In this document: in pieces, positions 1-10,413 of the stretch
Layout of the letters: every line of letters starts with the position of its first letter
Position numbering within the stretch: the stretch's first letter is position 1
Origin: Gymnothorax reevesii
Taxonomy: Eukaryota; Chordata; Actinopteri; Anguilliformes; Muraenidae
NCBI GenBank assembly: GCA_029721435.1
Contig: CM056582.1
Coordinates: forward strand, 35,484,611-35,548,610
Direction of reading: 5' to 3'
DNA: 64,000 nucleotides
Position numbers and translations under genes: made by a program
The notes under the pieces: model-generated
What the model was told of the DNA's origin: nothing
Seen by the model: the letters and a program-made list of their open reading frames with translations, nothing else
Databases searched by the model: none

Positions 1-198
1 CTGTAAGTGGCTCCAGTGGCGCTATTTGTACTGGTGCTGTACACAGAATTACAAAGCTGAGCAGTGCCAAGGTCCTGACGTATATATGGCCAGAGTAACT
101 AAGCACATGCAAATAATCTGAAGGTAAAGATTTATTTGCACAACTGTAAAACTCAGAAATATTTCAGGCAGCACCTAATGCTGGGATCATCCTTTCAG

Positions 199-294
199 GA
201 TTCTGGCACCCACCTCGCTGTTGTCGATGACTCCAATGAACACATGCTGACTGTGTGGGATTGGCAGAAGAAAATACTGATTGCTGAACTGAAG
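199..294 (+). CDS. eml4: EML4-like gene, exon a (WD-repeat region)
   Basis: Internal exon of a microtubule-associated EML-family protein; family members bind microtubules through HELP/WD beta-propeller (TAPE) domains. The 32 codons start DSGTHLAVVDD and include NEHMLTVWDWQ, a WD-type strand typical of EML1-4. The acceptor is cag at 196-198 and the donor gtgaat starts at 295; both ends are phase 0. The following exons (TTNETVFAVDFHPTD, then KHEKPKFVQCVTF, GHTDELWGLVTHPFKD, DYEILYWDISNGCK) fit my recollection of EML4 better than EML1, 2 or 3. The window opens with ct-gtaagt, which could be the last two bases of the previous exon plus its donor; that is a guess. The reading frame stays open upstream of 199, but that is intron. 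EML family is near certain; the EML4 paralogue call is from memory of the family. Confidence 0.88.
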
Positions 295-330
295 GTGAAT
301 GAGAGGGTCCATCTCACTGTTGACTCTCCT
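295..330 (+). other. Start of 11.7-kb intron (donor region)
   Basis: Donor gtgaatgag follows exon a. Only about 36 bases of unique intron lie between the donor and the first minisatellite unit. The intron runs to 12011 and is filled by the minisatellite and a nested transposon stack. Confidence 0.7.
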
Positions 331-2850
331 GTCCTTCTAATGAACCCTCTGAATCACCAAAAATATCTCCTCAACCTCTCCTGATCCCATTGTATTACCA
401 AAACCATCTCCTGTACTTCCCGCGAAACCTCTGTATCACTAAAACTACCTCCTGCACTTCCTCTGATCCCTCTGTATTATCAAAACTATCTCCTGTACTT
501 CCCCTAAAACCTCTGTATAGCCAAAAATATCTCCCGTACTTCCCCTGCACCCTCTGTATTACCAAAACTATCTCCTGTACTTCCCCTGAACCCTCTTTAT
601 TACCAAATCTATCTCCTGTACTTCCCCTGAACCCTCTTCATTCCCAAAACTGTCTCCTGTACTTCCCCTGAACCCTCTTTATTACCAAAATTATCCCCTG
701 TACTTCCCCCGAACCCTCTGTATCACCATAACTATCTCCTGCACTTCCCCTGAACCTTCTCTATTACGTAAACTATCTCCTGTACTTACTCTGAACCGTC
801 TGTATCACCAAAACTATCTCCTGTACTTCCCCTGAACCGTCTTTATTACCAAAACTATCTCCTGTACTTCCCCTGAACTGTCTTTATTACCACAACTATC
901 TTCTGTACTTCCTCTGAACCCTCTGTTTCACCAGTATATCTCCCCTACAACTCCTGAACCCACTGTATTACCAAAACCATCTCCTGTACTTCCCCTGAAC
1001 CTTCTTTATTACCAAAACTATCTCCTGTACTTCCTCTGAACCCTCTGTTTCACCAATATATCTCCCCTACATCTCTAAAACCCACTGTATTACCAAAACC
1101 ATCTCCTGTACTTCCACTGAACCTTCTTTTTTACCAGAACTATCTCCTGTACTTCCCATGAACCCTCTGTATCACCAAAACTATCTCCTGTACTTCCCAT
1201 GAACCCTCTGTATCACCAAAACTATCTCCGGTACTTCCCCTGAACCCTCTGTGTTACCAGAACTATCTCCTGTACTTCCCCTGAACCTTTTTTATTACCA
1301 GAACTATCTCCCGTACTTTCGCTGAACCCTCTGTATCACCACAACTATCTCCTGTACTTCCCCTGAACCCTCAGTATGATCAAAACTATCTTTGGTACTT
1401 TCCCTGAACCTTCTCTATCACGTAAACTATCTCCTGTACTTCCTCTGAACCCTCTGTATCACCAAAACTGTCTCCCGTACTTCCCCTGAACTGTCTTTAT
1501 TATCCAAACTATCTCCTGTACTTCCCCTGAACCCTCTGTATCACCAAAACTATCTCCCGTACTTCCCCTGATCCCTCTGTGTCACCAAACCTTTCTCTTG
1601 TACTTCCCCGATCCCTCTGTATCACCAAAATTATCTCCTGTACTTCCCCTTAACCCTCTGTATCACCAAGACTATCTCCTGTACTTCCTCTTAACCCTCC
1701 GTTTCACCAAAATATCTCCCTTACATCTCCTGAACCCACTGTTTTACCAAACCCATCTCCTGTTCTTCCCATGAACCCTATTCATTACCAAAACTATTTC
1801 CTGTACTTCCCCTGAACCCACAGTATGACCATAACTATCTTCGGTACTTCCCCTGATCCCTCTCTGTCACCAAACCTATCTCCTGTACTTCCCCTGATCC
1901 CTCTGTTTTACTAAACCTTTTTCCTGTACTTCCCTGATCCCTCTGTATCACCAAAACTATCTCCTGTACTTCCCCAGAACCCTCTTTTTTACCAAAACGA
2001 TCTCCTGTACTTCACCTTAACCCTCTGTATCCCCAAAATATCTCCCCTACATCTCCTGAACCCACTGTATTACCAAAACCATCTCCTGTACTTCCCATGA
2101 ACCTTATTTATTACCAGAACTATCTCCTGTACTTTCGTTGAACCCTCTTCATTACCAAAACTATTTCCTGTACTTCCCCTGAACCCTCAGTATGACCAGA
2201 TCTATCTCCTGTACATCACTGAACCGTCTTTATTACCAAAACTATCTCCTGTACTTTCTTTGAACCCTCTGTTTCACCAATATATCTCCCCTACATCTCC
2301 TGAACCCACTGTATTACCAAAACCGTCTCCTGTACTTCCCCTGAACCTTCTTTATTACAAGAACTATCTCCTGTACTTTCGCTGAACCCTCTGTATCACC
2401 AAAACTATCTCCTGTACTTCCCATGAACCCTCTTTATTACCAAAACTATCTCCTGTACTTCCCCAGAACCCTCTTTTTTACCAAAACGATCTGTTCTTCC
2501 CCTGAACCCTCTGCATCACCTTAACTATCTCCTGTACTTCCCCTGAACCCTCTGTAACATCAAATCTATCCCCTGCTCTACCCCTGATCCGTCAGTATCA
2601 CCAAAAATATCTCTTGTACTTCCCCTGAACCCTCTTTATTCCCAAAACTATCTTCTGGACTTCCCCTTAACCCTCTGTATTGCCAAAACTATCTCCTCTA
2701 CTTGCCCTGAATCCTCTGCATCATCAAAACTATCCCCTGTACTTCTCCTGATCCCTATGTATCACCAAAACTACCTCCAGTACTTCCCCTGAACCCTCTG
2801 TATCACTAAAACTATGTTTCTCCTGTGCCTTTCCTTAACCCTCTGTATCA
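331..2850. repeat. 41-bp minisatellite, about 60 units
   Basis: Tandem units of the form CTCTGTATCACCAAAACTAT followed by ctcctgtacttcccctgaacc, period 41 bp, run almost without a break from just after the exon a donor. Units differ by point changes (tatt/tatc, ccaa/ccag, cttcccctgaacc/cttcccatgaacc) and some carry small indels. Short open frames here come from the repeat and are not genes. Confidence 0.93.
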
Positions 2851-2983
2851 CCAAAACTTTGTGATCCTGTGGTTTGCTTTCCCTTGTACTCCAACTAAAT
2901 TCAGTCACTCACCATTGCTCCCTCAGCCCTATATGTTTCTTTGGTTTATGTTCCTCTATTCTTACCCGGAAAGTTATGATTTA
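2851..2983. other. Unassigned spacer
   Basis: A short stretch between the minisatellite and the first Tc1 terminus. It ends in the TA target dinucleotide. I see nothing else in it. Confidence 0.5.
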
Positions 2984-3383
2984 CAGTGCTGTGAAAAAGT
3001 GTTTGCTTCCATCTTGATCTCCTCTCTTTTTGCATATTTGTCACACTTGAGTGTTTCAGATCATCAACCTAATTTTGATATTAGACAAAGTTTATCCACA
3101 CAAAATGCAGTTTTTAAATGATGATTTCATTTATAAAAGGAAAAAGTGATTGACCCCCAAATGGCCCTTTGTGAAAAAGTAATTTCCCCCTTAACTACTA
3201 AATCAACTGATTTTAAAATTTTAATTTAATTTAATTTTTTTACAATTAATTTAATTTCATTGGGTTCAATTTCACTAGACTTCCCCATGCAAGATTCCTA
3301 GGCCTGATGAATCTAAACATAACTTTAGATTCTGTCAGGCAATGTGATGTAAGCGAAAAGCAGCACATGATGCCACAATGTGA

Positions 3384-4060
3384 TGTAAGTCGAGAATAGA
3401 TGAAAAGTCTTCGACGTCTATCAATCTGAGATGGATTATAAAGCCATTTCTTATGCTCTGGGGCTCCTGCACAGTGACAGCCATCATCCCATGGAGAAAA
3501 CTCATCCCAGGAGTGGCTGGCCGACCAAAATATTCTCCGAGAGTGTATCAGCAACTCATCAAGGTGGTCAAAAAAGAATCCACACTACAATCTAAAGAAT
3601 TTCGGGCCTCATTTGCCTCAGTTAAGGTCAGCCCTCACAATTCCACTGTAAGAAAGAGACTGGGTAAAAATGGCATCCATAGGAAAGCTGTGAAGTATAA
3701 TTCTCTGCTGACCAAAAACAATTCTAAGGCTCATCTCACATTTACAAAAAAAAGTCCTGATGACCCCCAACACTTTTGGTATTATATTCTGTGGACCGAT
3801 GAGTCAGAGATATAACAGAACATGGGTCCTGTTACATTTGGCGTAAAGCTCACACCGCATTTCACTGTAAGAACATCATACCAACGAACACAATGGTGGT
3901 AGTGTGATAATCTGGGGTGGGTGTGCTGCTTCAGGACATGCCAGAATTGATGGAACCGTGAATTCTGCTCTCTGCCCAAAAATCCTTAGGGTGATTGCTC
4001 GGCCAGCAGTTTTTTACCGAAAACTGAGTTTTGCAGCAGGACAATGACAAGCTCAGACTT
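3384..4060 (+). pseudogene. Tc1 transposase remnant of element A
   Basis: Degenerate DD34E-type transposase. Readable pieces are a helix-turn-helix/GRP-like linker (GVAGRPKYSPRVYQQLIK), RKRLGKNGIHRKAVKY and the first catalytic segment WYYILWTDESEI near 3775-3810. It breaks by stop right after that segment. Further pieces (GGSVIIWG-like near 3890-3915, LQQDND-like at 4034-4047) are in shifted frames. The rest is cut off by the insertion at 4062 and only a scrap follows 11604. It cannot encode a working enzyme. Confidence 0.75.
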
Positions 4061-4455
4061 ACAGTGGCTCCAATAAGTATTTGTACACTACTTGAAAATT
4101 CGACTACATAACAGATTTTGTATATTCGGCGAAATGCTTGCTATTGTGTGTAAAAGTGATTAAAATATTTGATAATCAATATGTTTTAAACAAATATTTA
4201 AGGTCAAAATGGCATATTTGGTCAGAAAGGCGATTATCTGACCCAGTAAGTATCTGAACAGTTCCATTAGTGAGTCACAAAACTTATAATACTCACCTAA
4301 AATTGATTCAAGATGTTTACAGGTCATGGTTGACTCACTTGGTCTGATTTGGTCAAGCGTGACCATACTGGACACTCCCTCTGTACACAGACTGGCCTAT
4401 GTAAATGGCCTGACCATGCCCATAATGTATTCCTGTGATATATGGCTAAGACGGG

Positions 4456-4952
4456 TGTAATGTGAATATAGGCCACTAGATGGCAGTATTTACCTTTTTT
4501 TGTTAAGCTCAGACTGGAGTCATGTTTAGACATGTCCTGGACATGTCTGGGGCAAGTCTCAGAAAATTAAAAAAAAAGAGGTCTAAATGTGGGTGGGGTC
4601 TGCAAAAGAGTATATAAGGAAAAGAATTGAGATAGTAAAGTAGTAGGAGAAATTGCAAGAAGATGACCAGACCTGCCATTCTGTTCAAGACCTGTGACGT
4701 TTCTTTTGTGGATTTCTTTGCCTGTGTTTGAGCATTTTCTTCATCCAGGACATCACCAAGCCACCCCACCAAAAAGGGACTGTAATTATTTCTGTTTTTT
4801 CTTATTTATCAATCTTGGTCTTTAGTTGTAGGTTGTTATTAGTCTTTGTCTTTGTTAAAAATTAAATGTGTTTTAGTTGTTAAAAACTGTGTTTGTCATC
4901 CCTTGCTGTTGCTGTTGTGTTAATAATGTAATAACAAATTGGGGCCATAACA
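4456..4952 (+). repeat. 5-prime LTR of Gmr1-like retrotransposon
   Basis: 497-bp direct repeat with TG...CA ends (tgtaatg...ccataaca). By eye it differs from the 3-prime copy at 9898-10394 by one base (t4633 versus c10075). A TATATAAG box at 4611-4618 and an ATTAAA polyadenylation-type signal near 4861 fit U3 and R/U5 positions. The near identity suggests a young insertion. Confidence 0.93.
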
Positions 4953-4955
4953 AAT

Positions 4956-4973
4956 TGGGGGCTCGTCCGGGAT
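4956..4973 (+). other. Primer-binding site (tRNA-Pro type)
   Basis: TGGGGGCTCGTCCGGGAT lies three bases after the LTR end. It is the standard 18-base complement of the 3-prime end of tRNA-Pro used to prime minus-strand DNA synthesis. Confidence 0.9.
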
Positions 4974-5065
4974 AGACCATTTTGTGAGTAATTTATTGAA
5001 AATCTAACATTTCAAATTGTGAAATTGTTTTTGTGAATTTTCCTAGATATATATTGACAACAGCA

Positions 5066-5611
5066 ATGGATGATTTCTTGGCATCACCAACCGTAGGGGT
5101 TTTGAAGTCTTTTAAAAAGACAGAACTGCTAGAAATTTGCAGACAGTTGGAGCTGACAGAGGTAAAACCAGCCATGCGAAAAGCAAGACTGGCTAGAGAG
5201 ATAGTTGAATATTACATTGATGAAAATGTGTTTGCACCAGGAGATCTGGAACAGTTTCCAGTGGAAAATCCAAATATAGAAATGGAAGTTAAATTAAAAA
5301 TGCTAGAGATTGAGAGGGAAGAAAAAGAAAAACAAAGGCAGTTTGAGTTAGAAAAATTAGCAAGAGAAGAAAAACAAGGAGAATTTGAGAGAGAGAAAGA
5401 GGAAAGAGCAGAAAGAGAGAGACAGAGACAGAGAGATTTTGAATTAGAGAAGTTGGATAGAGAGGAAAGACTCCAAATGGAGAAACTAAAAATTAAAATT
5501 GAAACTAAAAATAAATTTTGTGCCAGTCAGGAGGTAAAACTGGTGCCTCCATTTTCTGAAAAGGATGTTGACAACTATTTCCAGTGTTTTGAAAAGGTAG
5601 CAAAGAGTTAG
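5066..5611 (+). CDS. gag: Gag, N-terminal part (broken by frameshift)
   Basis: Opens at an ATG in good context (gcaATGg), starting MDDFLASPTVGVLKSFKKTE. Residues about 1-70 form a small helical domain (KTELLEICRQLEL, AMRKARLAREIVEYY). Residues about 85-165 are a highly charged E/K/R coiled coil. The segment VPPFSEKDVDNYFQCFEKVA near the end is a gag motif common in fish gypsy elements. A stop at 5609-5611 ends this frame, while the homologous reading continues (EHWPLMLQTVL) in the -1 frame. There is no evident slippery heptamer, so a one-base loss is likelier than programmed frameshifting. The protein would package element RNA in cytoplasmic particles. Confidence 0.85.
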   Translation: MDDFLASPTVGVLKSFKKTELLEICRQLELTEVKPAMRKARLAREIVEYYIDENVFAPGDLEQFPVENPNIEMEVKLKMLEIEREEKEKQRQFELEKLAREEKQGEFEREKEERAERERQRQRDFELEKLDREERLQMEKLKIKIETKNKFCASQEVKLVPPFSEKDVDNYFQCFEKVAKS

Positions 5612-5625
5612 AACACTGGCCTCTG

Positions 5626-8600
5626 ATGTTGCAAACTGTCCTCAAGGGTAAAGCTCAACAAGCCTATTCGGCTTTGTCTGCAGATGATTCCTCTGATTAT
5701 GAGGTTGTCAAAAAGGTTATTTTGAGAGCTTATGAGTTGGTTCCAGAGGCTTACCGACAGAAATTCAGAGGTCTGAAGAAATCTGAAAATCAGACTTATG
5801 TTGAATTTGCTAATGAGAAGCAGGTTTGCTTTGAGCGCTGGTGTACTTCTATGGAGGTCAAGGATGATTTCAACTCACTAAAAGAGATGGTGTTAGTTGA
5901 AGAATTCAAGAACTGTGTTAAGGATGATCTTAAGACCTACCTTAATGAGAAGCAAGCACTGAACTTGCAATCAGCTGCCAAATTTGCAGATGAATATGTT
6001 CTCACTCATAAGTCCAAATTTCAGTCTAGCAGTAACAATAAATGGTCCCAATTTCAGAAAAAGGGTTACGGTGATACCCGAGATTCCTCACCCAAAGACA
6101 AAGACAAATCTGGTGATGGTGCTCAGAAATCCAGTAACAGGTCTGATCAAAGTGTGAAAGCTGACAGTGACAAAAGTGGTCTAGTTTGCAGTTATTGCAA
6201 GAAATCTGGTCATGTTACAACTAACTGTTGGTTCCTTAAAGCTAAGAAAGAAAAAGAAAAGGATACCAAACCAAATGCCTTTGTGAAAACAAGGTTAGAA
6301 ACCCCTGTAGTAGATAATCAATCTGCTAAATTGCCTGCTTCTTGTGGGGCTAAAAAGCCTAATACAGCTGACTTTGTGAGGGAGGAATTTCTTCCATTTG
6401 TGTCAGAGGGATTTGTGGCTCTGAATGAGCATACTACTCCTGTCCCCATATATATCCTAAGGGATACCGGAGCTTCTCAGTCACTTTTGTTGATGGACTC
6501 CTTGGAGTTACGTGATGAGACCGCTTCAGGGGATTTCATACTTGTACAAGGTATTGAAGGGAGGACTGTATCTGTACCCCTGCGCTCTATATTCTTGAAG
6601 TCAGATTTAGTTACAGGACAGGTAAAGGTGGGACTTATGTCAAGTCTACCTATAAAGGGTGTTTCTCTGTTGCTAGGCAATGACCTGGCTGGGGGCAAAG
6701 TAGTTCCCCCTGTACATCTTACTTCACAGCCGAGCACTGAAAATGGGGATGAGGACCCATCTCTGTATCCTTCTTGCGCAGTGACTCGTGCTATGGCCAA
6801 GAAGGCTAAAGAAGATGATGTTGTGGTGCCGTCCAGTACAATGAATAGTCAGGACTCAGGTGGTTCGCCTCATGACTCCGATTGGCCTACTATGGTTTCT
6901 CCGTTTGAGGACTTATCAGATACTTTTATCAGTTCTCTATTCAGCCAGCCGGATGGGTCTGGTGATTCTGATTTGTCTGGAGACTTGTCTCTGTCCAGAA
7001 AGCGGTTGATTGAGGAGCAAACTAATGATCCTGAAATTGGTGTACAAAAGAGGAGAGCCCTTCCTGAAAAAGAAATAGATGCAGTTCCAGTTGGGTATTA
7101 TCTCAAGGATGGTGTGTTGATGCGGAAGTGGCGCCCTCCTGATATCCCTGCCAATGCAGATTGGGCAGTGGTCAGGCAAATTGTTGTTCCGAAGGTCTAT
7201 AGGAATGAGATCTTAACAATGGCTCATAGTTTACCTTTAGGAGGTCATCTTGGTGTTAACAAGACTGTTGATAAGATCATGAAACACTTCTTTTGGCCTG
7301 GGCTTCGGAAAGACGTTTCCAACTTTTGCAAAACCTGTCACACTTGTCAGGTAGTTGGGAAACACCAGTTAGACCCACCTGTAGCTCCATTGCAGCCTAT
7401 CCCAGCATTTGGGGAGCCATTCTCTAGGGTCATTGTTGATTGCGTTGGTCCATTACCCAAGACTAGATCTGGAAATCAGTACTTGTTGACAATCATGTGT
7501 GCATCTACCAGATTCCCCGAAGCCATACCTCTACGTAACATCAAGGCAACTGCAATCTCGAAGGCTTTGATAAAGTTCTTCACGTTGTTTGGTCTTCCCA
7601 GGGAAATTCAGTCAGACCAAGGTAGCAATTTCACTTCAGGATTGTTTCAGCAGGTTGTGTATGAACTAGGTGCAAAACAGATTCTTTCTAGTGCCTATCA
7701 TCCAGAAAGTCAGGGTGCCTTAGAGCGGTTTCATTCCACTCTCAAGATAATGATGAGGACTTATTGTTATGACCATGAGAAAGACTGGGATGAAGGGGTT
7801 CATTTGCTGTTGTTTGCAGCTAGAGAAGCAGTGCAGGAGTCTACTGGATTCAGTCCATTTGAGCTAGTGTTTGGTCATGAAGTGAGAGGACCTTTGCTAT
7901 TATTGAGTGAACAATGGCAAGAGGAAGAACCGCAAATCAGTCTGTTAGACTATGTTAGCAAGTTCAAGGAAAGATTGCGTGCAGCTTGTGACCTTGCCAA
8001 AGAGAACTTGAAATCAAGTCAGGGAAAAATGAAAACTTGGTATGATCATAAGGCTAGAAGCCGTGAGTTTAAACCAGGAGACAAGGTCCTTGTGTTGTTT
8101 CCCTTGCAGTCCAATCCATTGCAGGCTAGATTTCATGGTCCTTATGAAATTCTGACAAAACTCAATGATCTCAATTACATTGTGAAGACTCCAGATAGGA
8201 GAAAACCAAAACAACTGTGTCACATTAACATGCTGAAGCCTTATCATGACAGAAATGCTAGGGTTGCAGCTGTCACTTCAGATTCTCCAATGGTCGAAAC
8301 GTGTGAAGATGAGGGGGAGTTTCAAGATGATGAACCAAGAATTAAAGCTGAAGTTCTTTCATGTAAATTGTCAAACACTGAAGTGTTGCAAAATCTTGAT
8401 GTAAAACTCCAGCACTTAGAACCTTCACAGAGAGATCAGTTTGAAAGGTTGATCAAGAAATATGAGGATTTGTTTCCTGATGTTCCAAAGAGAGTTACTA
8501 TAGCCTCTCATGATGTAGATGTTGGTGATGCCAAACCAATAAAACAGCATCCATACCGGATGAATCCTGAAAAGAGAAAGATTGCTGAGAAAGAGGTTGA

Positions 8601-9792
8601 GTACATGTTAAAGCATGATATTATCAGACCCTCCAACTCCGATTGGAGTTCACCCTGTGTGCTAGTTCCAAAACCTGATGGAAGTACTAGATTCTGTACA
8701 GATTATCGCAAAGTCAATGCTGTAACTAGAACTGATGTGTTTCCAATACCTAGGATTGATGATTGTATTGATAGTGTAGGGCAAGCAAAGTTTCTGACCA
8801 AGATTGATTTATTGAAGGGTTATTGGTGCGTGCCTTTAACTGAGAGGGCCAAGAGCATCTCTGCTTTTGCCACACCATCTGGATTGTACCAGTATGAAGT
8901 CCTACCCTTTGGCATGAAAAATGCCCCAGCCACGTTCCAAAGGATGATACAGTCTACAATCGCCGGATTGCCACACACGGGTGCGTACATCGATGACCTG
9001 ATCACTTGGAGTGACTCCTGGGAAGAACATCTAAAAGATGTAGAGACGTTGTTCCAGCGCCTGACCCAGGCTAACCTGACTGTTAACCTGAGCAAGAGTG
9101 ACTTTGGTTGTGCTACTGTCACCTATCTTGGCTACGTCATAGGCCAGGGTAAGGTGGCACCCATAAATGCTAAAGTCCAAGCCATCATGGACTTTCCAGT
9201 TCCTGACAACAAAAAAGCTTTGCGCCGCTTCCTTGGAATGATCGGGTACTACCGCAAGTTCTGCAAGAACTTTGCTGAGATTGCTCTCAGTCTAACTAAC
9301 CAACTGAAGAAAGGCGTAAAGTTCACCTGGGATGATGCATGCCAGAGAGCCTTCGATCGCCTGAAGTCTCTGCTGTGTCACTTCCCCGTGCTCAAATCTC
9401 CTGACTTCAACAAACCGTTCTCCATCGCGGTCGATGCTAGCGACCAAGCTTGTGGATCTGTGCTCCTACAGAGAAGTGACTCTGATGACATTGAGCATCC
9501 CGTGGCATACTTCTCCAGGAAGTTCAATCGCCACCAAAGGAACTATTCCACAATAGAGAAGGAACTGTTGGCTCTGGTCCTTTCTTTACAACACTTTGAG
9601 GTTTATGTTTGTACAGGACAAAAGCCAATGATTGTGTACACTGACCACAATCCGTTAATGTTTTTGAGTAAGATGAAAAACAAGAATCAGAGATTGTTGA
9701 ATTGGAGTTTGATTTTACAGGAGTTTGACTTGGAAATTAAGCATGTGAAGGGTACAGACAATGTAATTGCTGATTGCTTATCCCGTGTTTGA
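5626..9792 (+). CDS. pol: Gag-Pol polyprotein, order PR-IN-RT-RNaseH (Gmr1-like)
   Basis: One uninterrupted 1388-codon frame. In order: remaining gag (KAQQAYSALS, LRAYELVPEAYRQKFRG); zinc knuckle CSYCKKSGHVTTNC (about 6187-6228); aspartic protease ILRDTGASQSLLL (about 6453-6491); integrase HHCC zinc region (GHLGVNKT...CKTCHTC, about 7234-7350); integrase core with D in VIVDCVGPL, D in IQSDQGSNF and E in HPESQGALERFH; GPY/F module near 8125; reverse transcriptase with TDYRKVNAV, LPFGMKNAPATFQ and YIDDL (about 8986-9000); RNase H with VDASDQACGSVLL, EKELLALV and VYTDHNPL. Integrase lies before reverse transcriptase, the reverse of normal Ty3/gypsy and typical of the Gmr1 group. All key residues I can check are present. 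No envelope gene. The frame ends 105 bp before the 3-prime LTR. Confidence 0.93.
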   Translation: MLQTVLKGKAQQAYSALSADDSSDYEVVKKVILRAYELVPEAYRQKFRGLKKSENQTYVEFANEKQVCFERWCTSMEVKDDFNSLKEMVLVEEFKNCVKDDLKTYLNEKQALNLQSAAKFADEYVLTHKSKFQSSSNNKWSQFQKKGYGDTRDSSPKDKDKSGDGAQKSSNRSDQSVKADSDKSGLVCSYCKKSGHVTTNCWFLKAKKEKEKDTKPNAFVKTRLETPVVDNQSAKLPASCGAKKPNTADFVREEFLPFVSEGFVALNEHTTPVPIYILRDTGASQSLLLMDSLELRDETASGDFILVQGIEGRTVSVPLRSIFLKSDLVTGQVKVGLMSSLPIKGVSLLLGNDLAGGKVVPPVHLTSQPSTENGDEDPSLYPSCAVTRAMAKKAKEDDVVVPSSTMNSQDSGGSPHDSDWPTMVSPFEDLSDTFISSLFSQPDGSGDSDLSGDLSLSRKRLIEEQTNDPEIGVQKRRALPEKEIDAVPVGYYLKDGVLMRKWRPPDIPANADWAVVRQIVVPKVYRNEILTMAHSLPLGGHLGVNKTVDKIMKHFFWPGLRKDVSNFCKTCHTCQVVGKHQLDPPVAPLQPIPAFGEPFSRVIVDCVGPLPKTRSGNQYLLTIMCASTRFPEAIPLRNIKATAISKALIKFFTLFGLPREIQSDQGSNFTSGLFQQVVYELGAKQILSSAYHPESQGALERFHSTLKIMMRTYCYDHEKDWDEGVHLLLFAAREAVQESTGFSPFELVFGHEVRGPLLLLSEQWQEEEPQISLLDYVSKFKERLRAACDLAKENLKSSQGKMKTWYDHKARSREFKPGDKVLVLFPLQSNPLQARFHGPYEILTKLNDLNYIVKTPDRRKPKQLCHINMLKPYHDRNARVAAVTSDSPMVETCEDEGEFQDDEPRIKAEVLSCKLSNTEVLQNLDVKLQHLEPSQRDQFERLIKKYEDLFPDVPKRVTIASHDVDVGDAKPIKQHPYRMNPEKRKIAEKEVEYMLKHDIIRPSNSDWSSPCVLVPKPDGSTRFCTDYRKVNAVTRTDVFPIPRIDDCIDSVGQAKFLTKIDLLKGYWCVPLTERAKSISAFATPSGLYQYEVLPFGMKNAPATFQRMIQSTIAGLPHTGAYIDDLITWSDSWEEHLKDVETLFQRLTQANLTVNLSKSDFGCATVTYLGYVIGQGKVAPINAKVQAIMDFPVPDNKKALRRFLGMIGYYRKFCKNFAEIALSLTNQLKKGVKFTWDDACQRAFDRLKSLLCHFPVLKSPDFNKPFSIAVDASDQACGSVLLQRSDSDDIEHPVAYFSRKFNRHQRNYSTIEKELLALVLSLQHFEVYVCTGQKPMIVYTDHNPLMFLSKMKNKNQRLLNWSLILQEFDLEIKHVKGTDNVIADCLSRV

Positions 9793-9884
9793 GTGTGTAT
9801 GATATGTATATATAGACAAGTGTTCACTTAACCATTCTGTATTGAAAAGAAAAATTTTGCCTTTATGAGTCAAAATTTTTCCCT

Positions 9885-9897
9885 TTTGGAATGGAGG
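9885..9897 (+). other. Polypurine tract of the LTR element
   Basis: Ttttggaatggagg directly before the TG of the 3-prime LTR. This is the expected position and base bias for plus-strand priming. Confidence 0.65.
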
Positions 9898-10394
9898 TGT
9901 AATGTGAATATAGGCCACTAGATGGCAGTATTTACCTTTTTTTGTTAAGCTCAGACTGGAGTCATGTTTAGACATGTCCTGGACATGTCTGGGGCAAGTC
10001 TCAGAAAATTAAAAAAAAAGAGGTCTAAATGTGGGTGGGGTCTGCAAAAGAGTATATAAGGAAAAGAATTGAGACAGTAAAGTAGTAGGAGAAATTGCAA
10101 GAAGATGACCAGACCTGCCATTCTGTTCAAGACCTGTGACGTTTCTTTTGTGGATTTCTTTGCCTGTGTTTGAGCATTTTCTTCATCCAGGACATCACCA
10201 AGCCACCCCACCAAAAAGGGACTGTAATTATTTCTGTTTTTTCTTATTTATCAATCTTGGTCTTTAGTTGTAGGTTGTTATTAGTCTTTGTCTTTGTTAA
10301 AAATTAAATGTGTTTTAGTTGTTAAAAACTGTGTTTGTCATCCCTTGCTGTTGCTGTTGTGTTAATAATGTAATAACAAATTGGGGCCATAACA
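9898..10394 (+). repeat. 3-prime LTR of Gmr1-like retrotransposon
   Basis: 497 bp, TG...CA, one base different from the 5-prime LTR by eye. The flanks (cggg before 4456, aata after 10394) do not form the 4-bp duplication seen around the solo LTR at 25601-26094. Confidence 0.93.
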
Positions 10395-10413
10395 AATAAG
10401 AGATACCTGTCGA

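Noticed and set aside
136..198. Coding extension upstream of exon a
   Set aside because: The frame is open but ttcag at 194-198 is a clear acceptor and the upstream residues have no EML similarity.
390..671. Open frames in the first minisatellite
   Set aside because: Produced by the 41-bp repeat; low-complexity peptides with repeat periodicity.
331..2850. CRISPR array
   Set aside because: Tandem units abut without unique spacers, in a spliced vertebrate gene.
4509..4772. 87-codon - strand frame occurring in both LTRs (also 9951-10214)
   Set aside because: Antisense to the LTR promoter region, identical only because the LTRs are identical; no known motif.
5188..5200. Retroviral envelope gene after pol in the LTR element
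   Set aside because: Only 105 bases lie between the pol stop (9792) and the 3-prime LTR, and no open frame there; the element is a retrotransposon without env.
6477..9122. Open frames on the - strand of pol
   Set aside because: Shadow frames of a strongly coding + strand.
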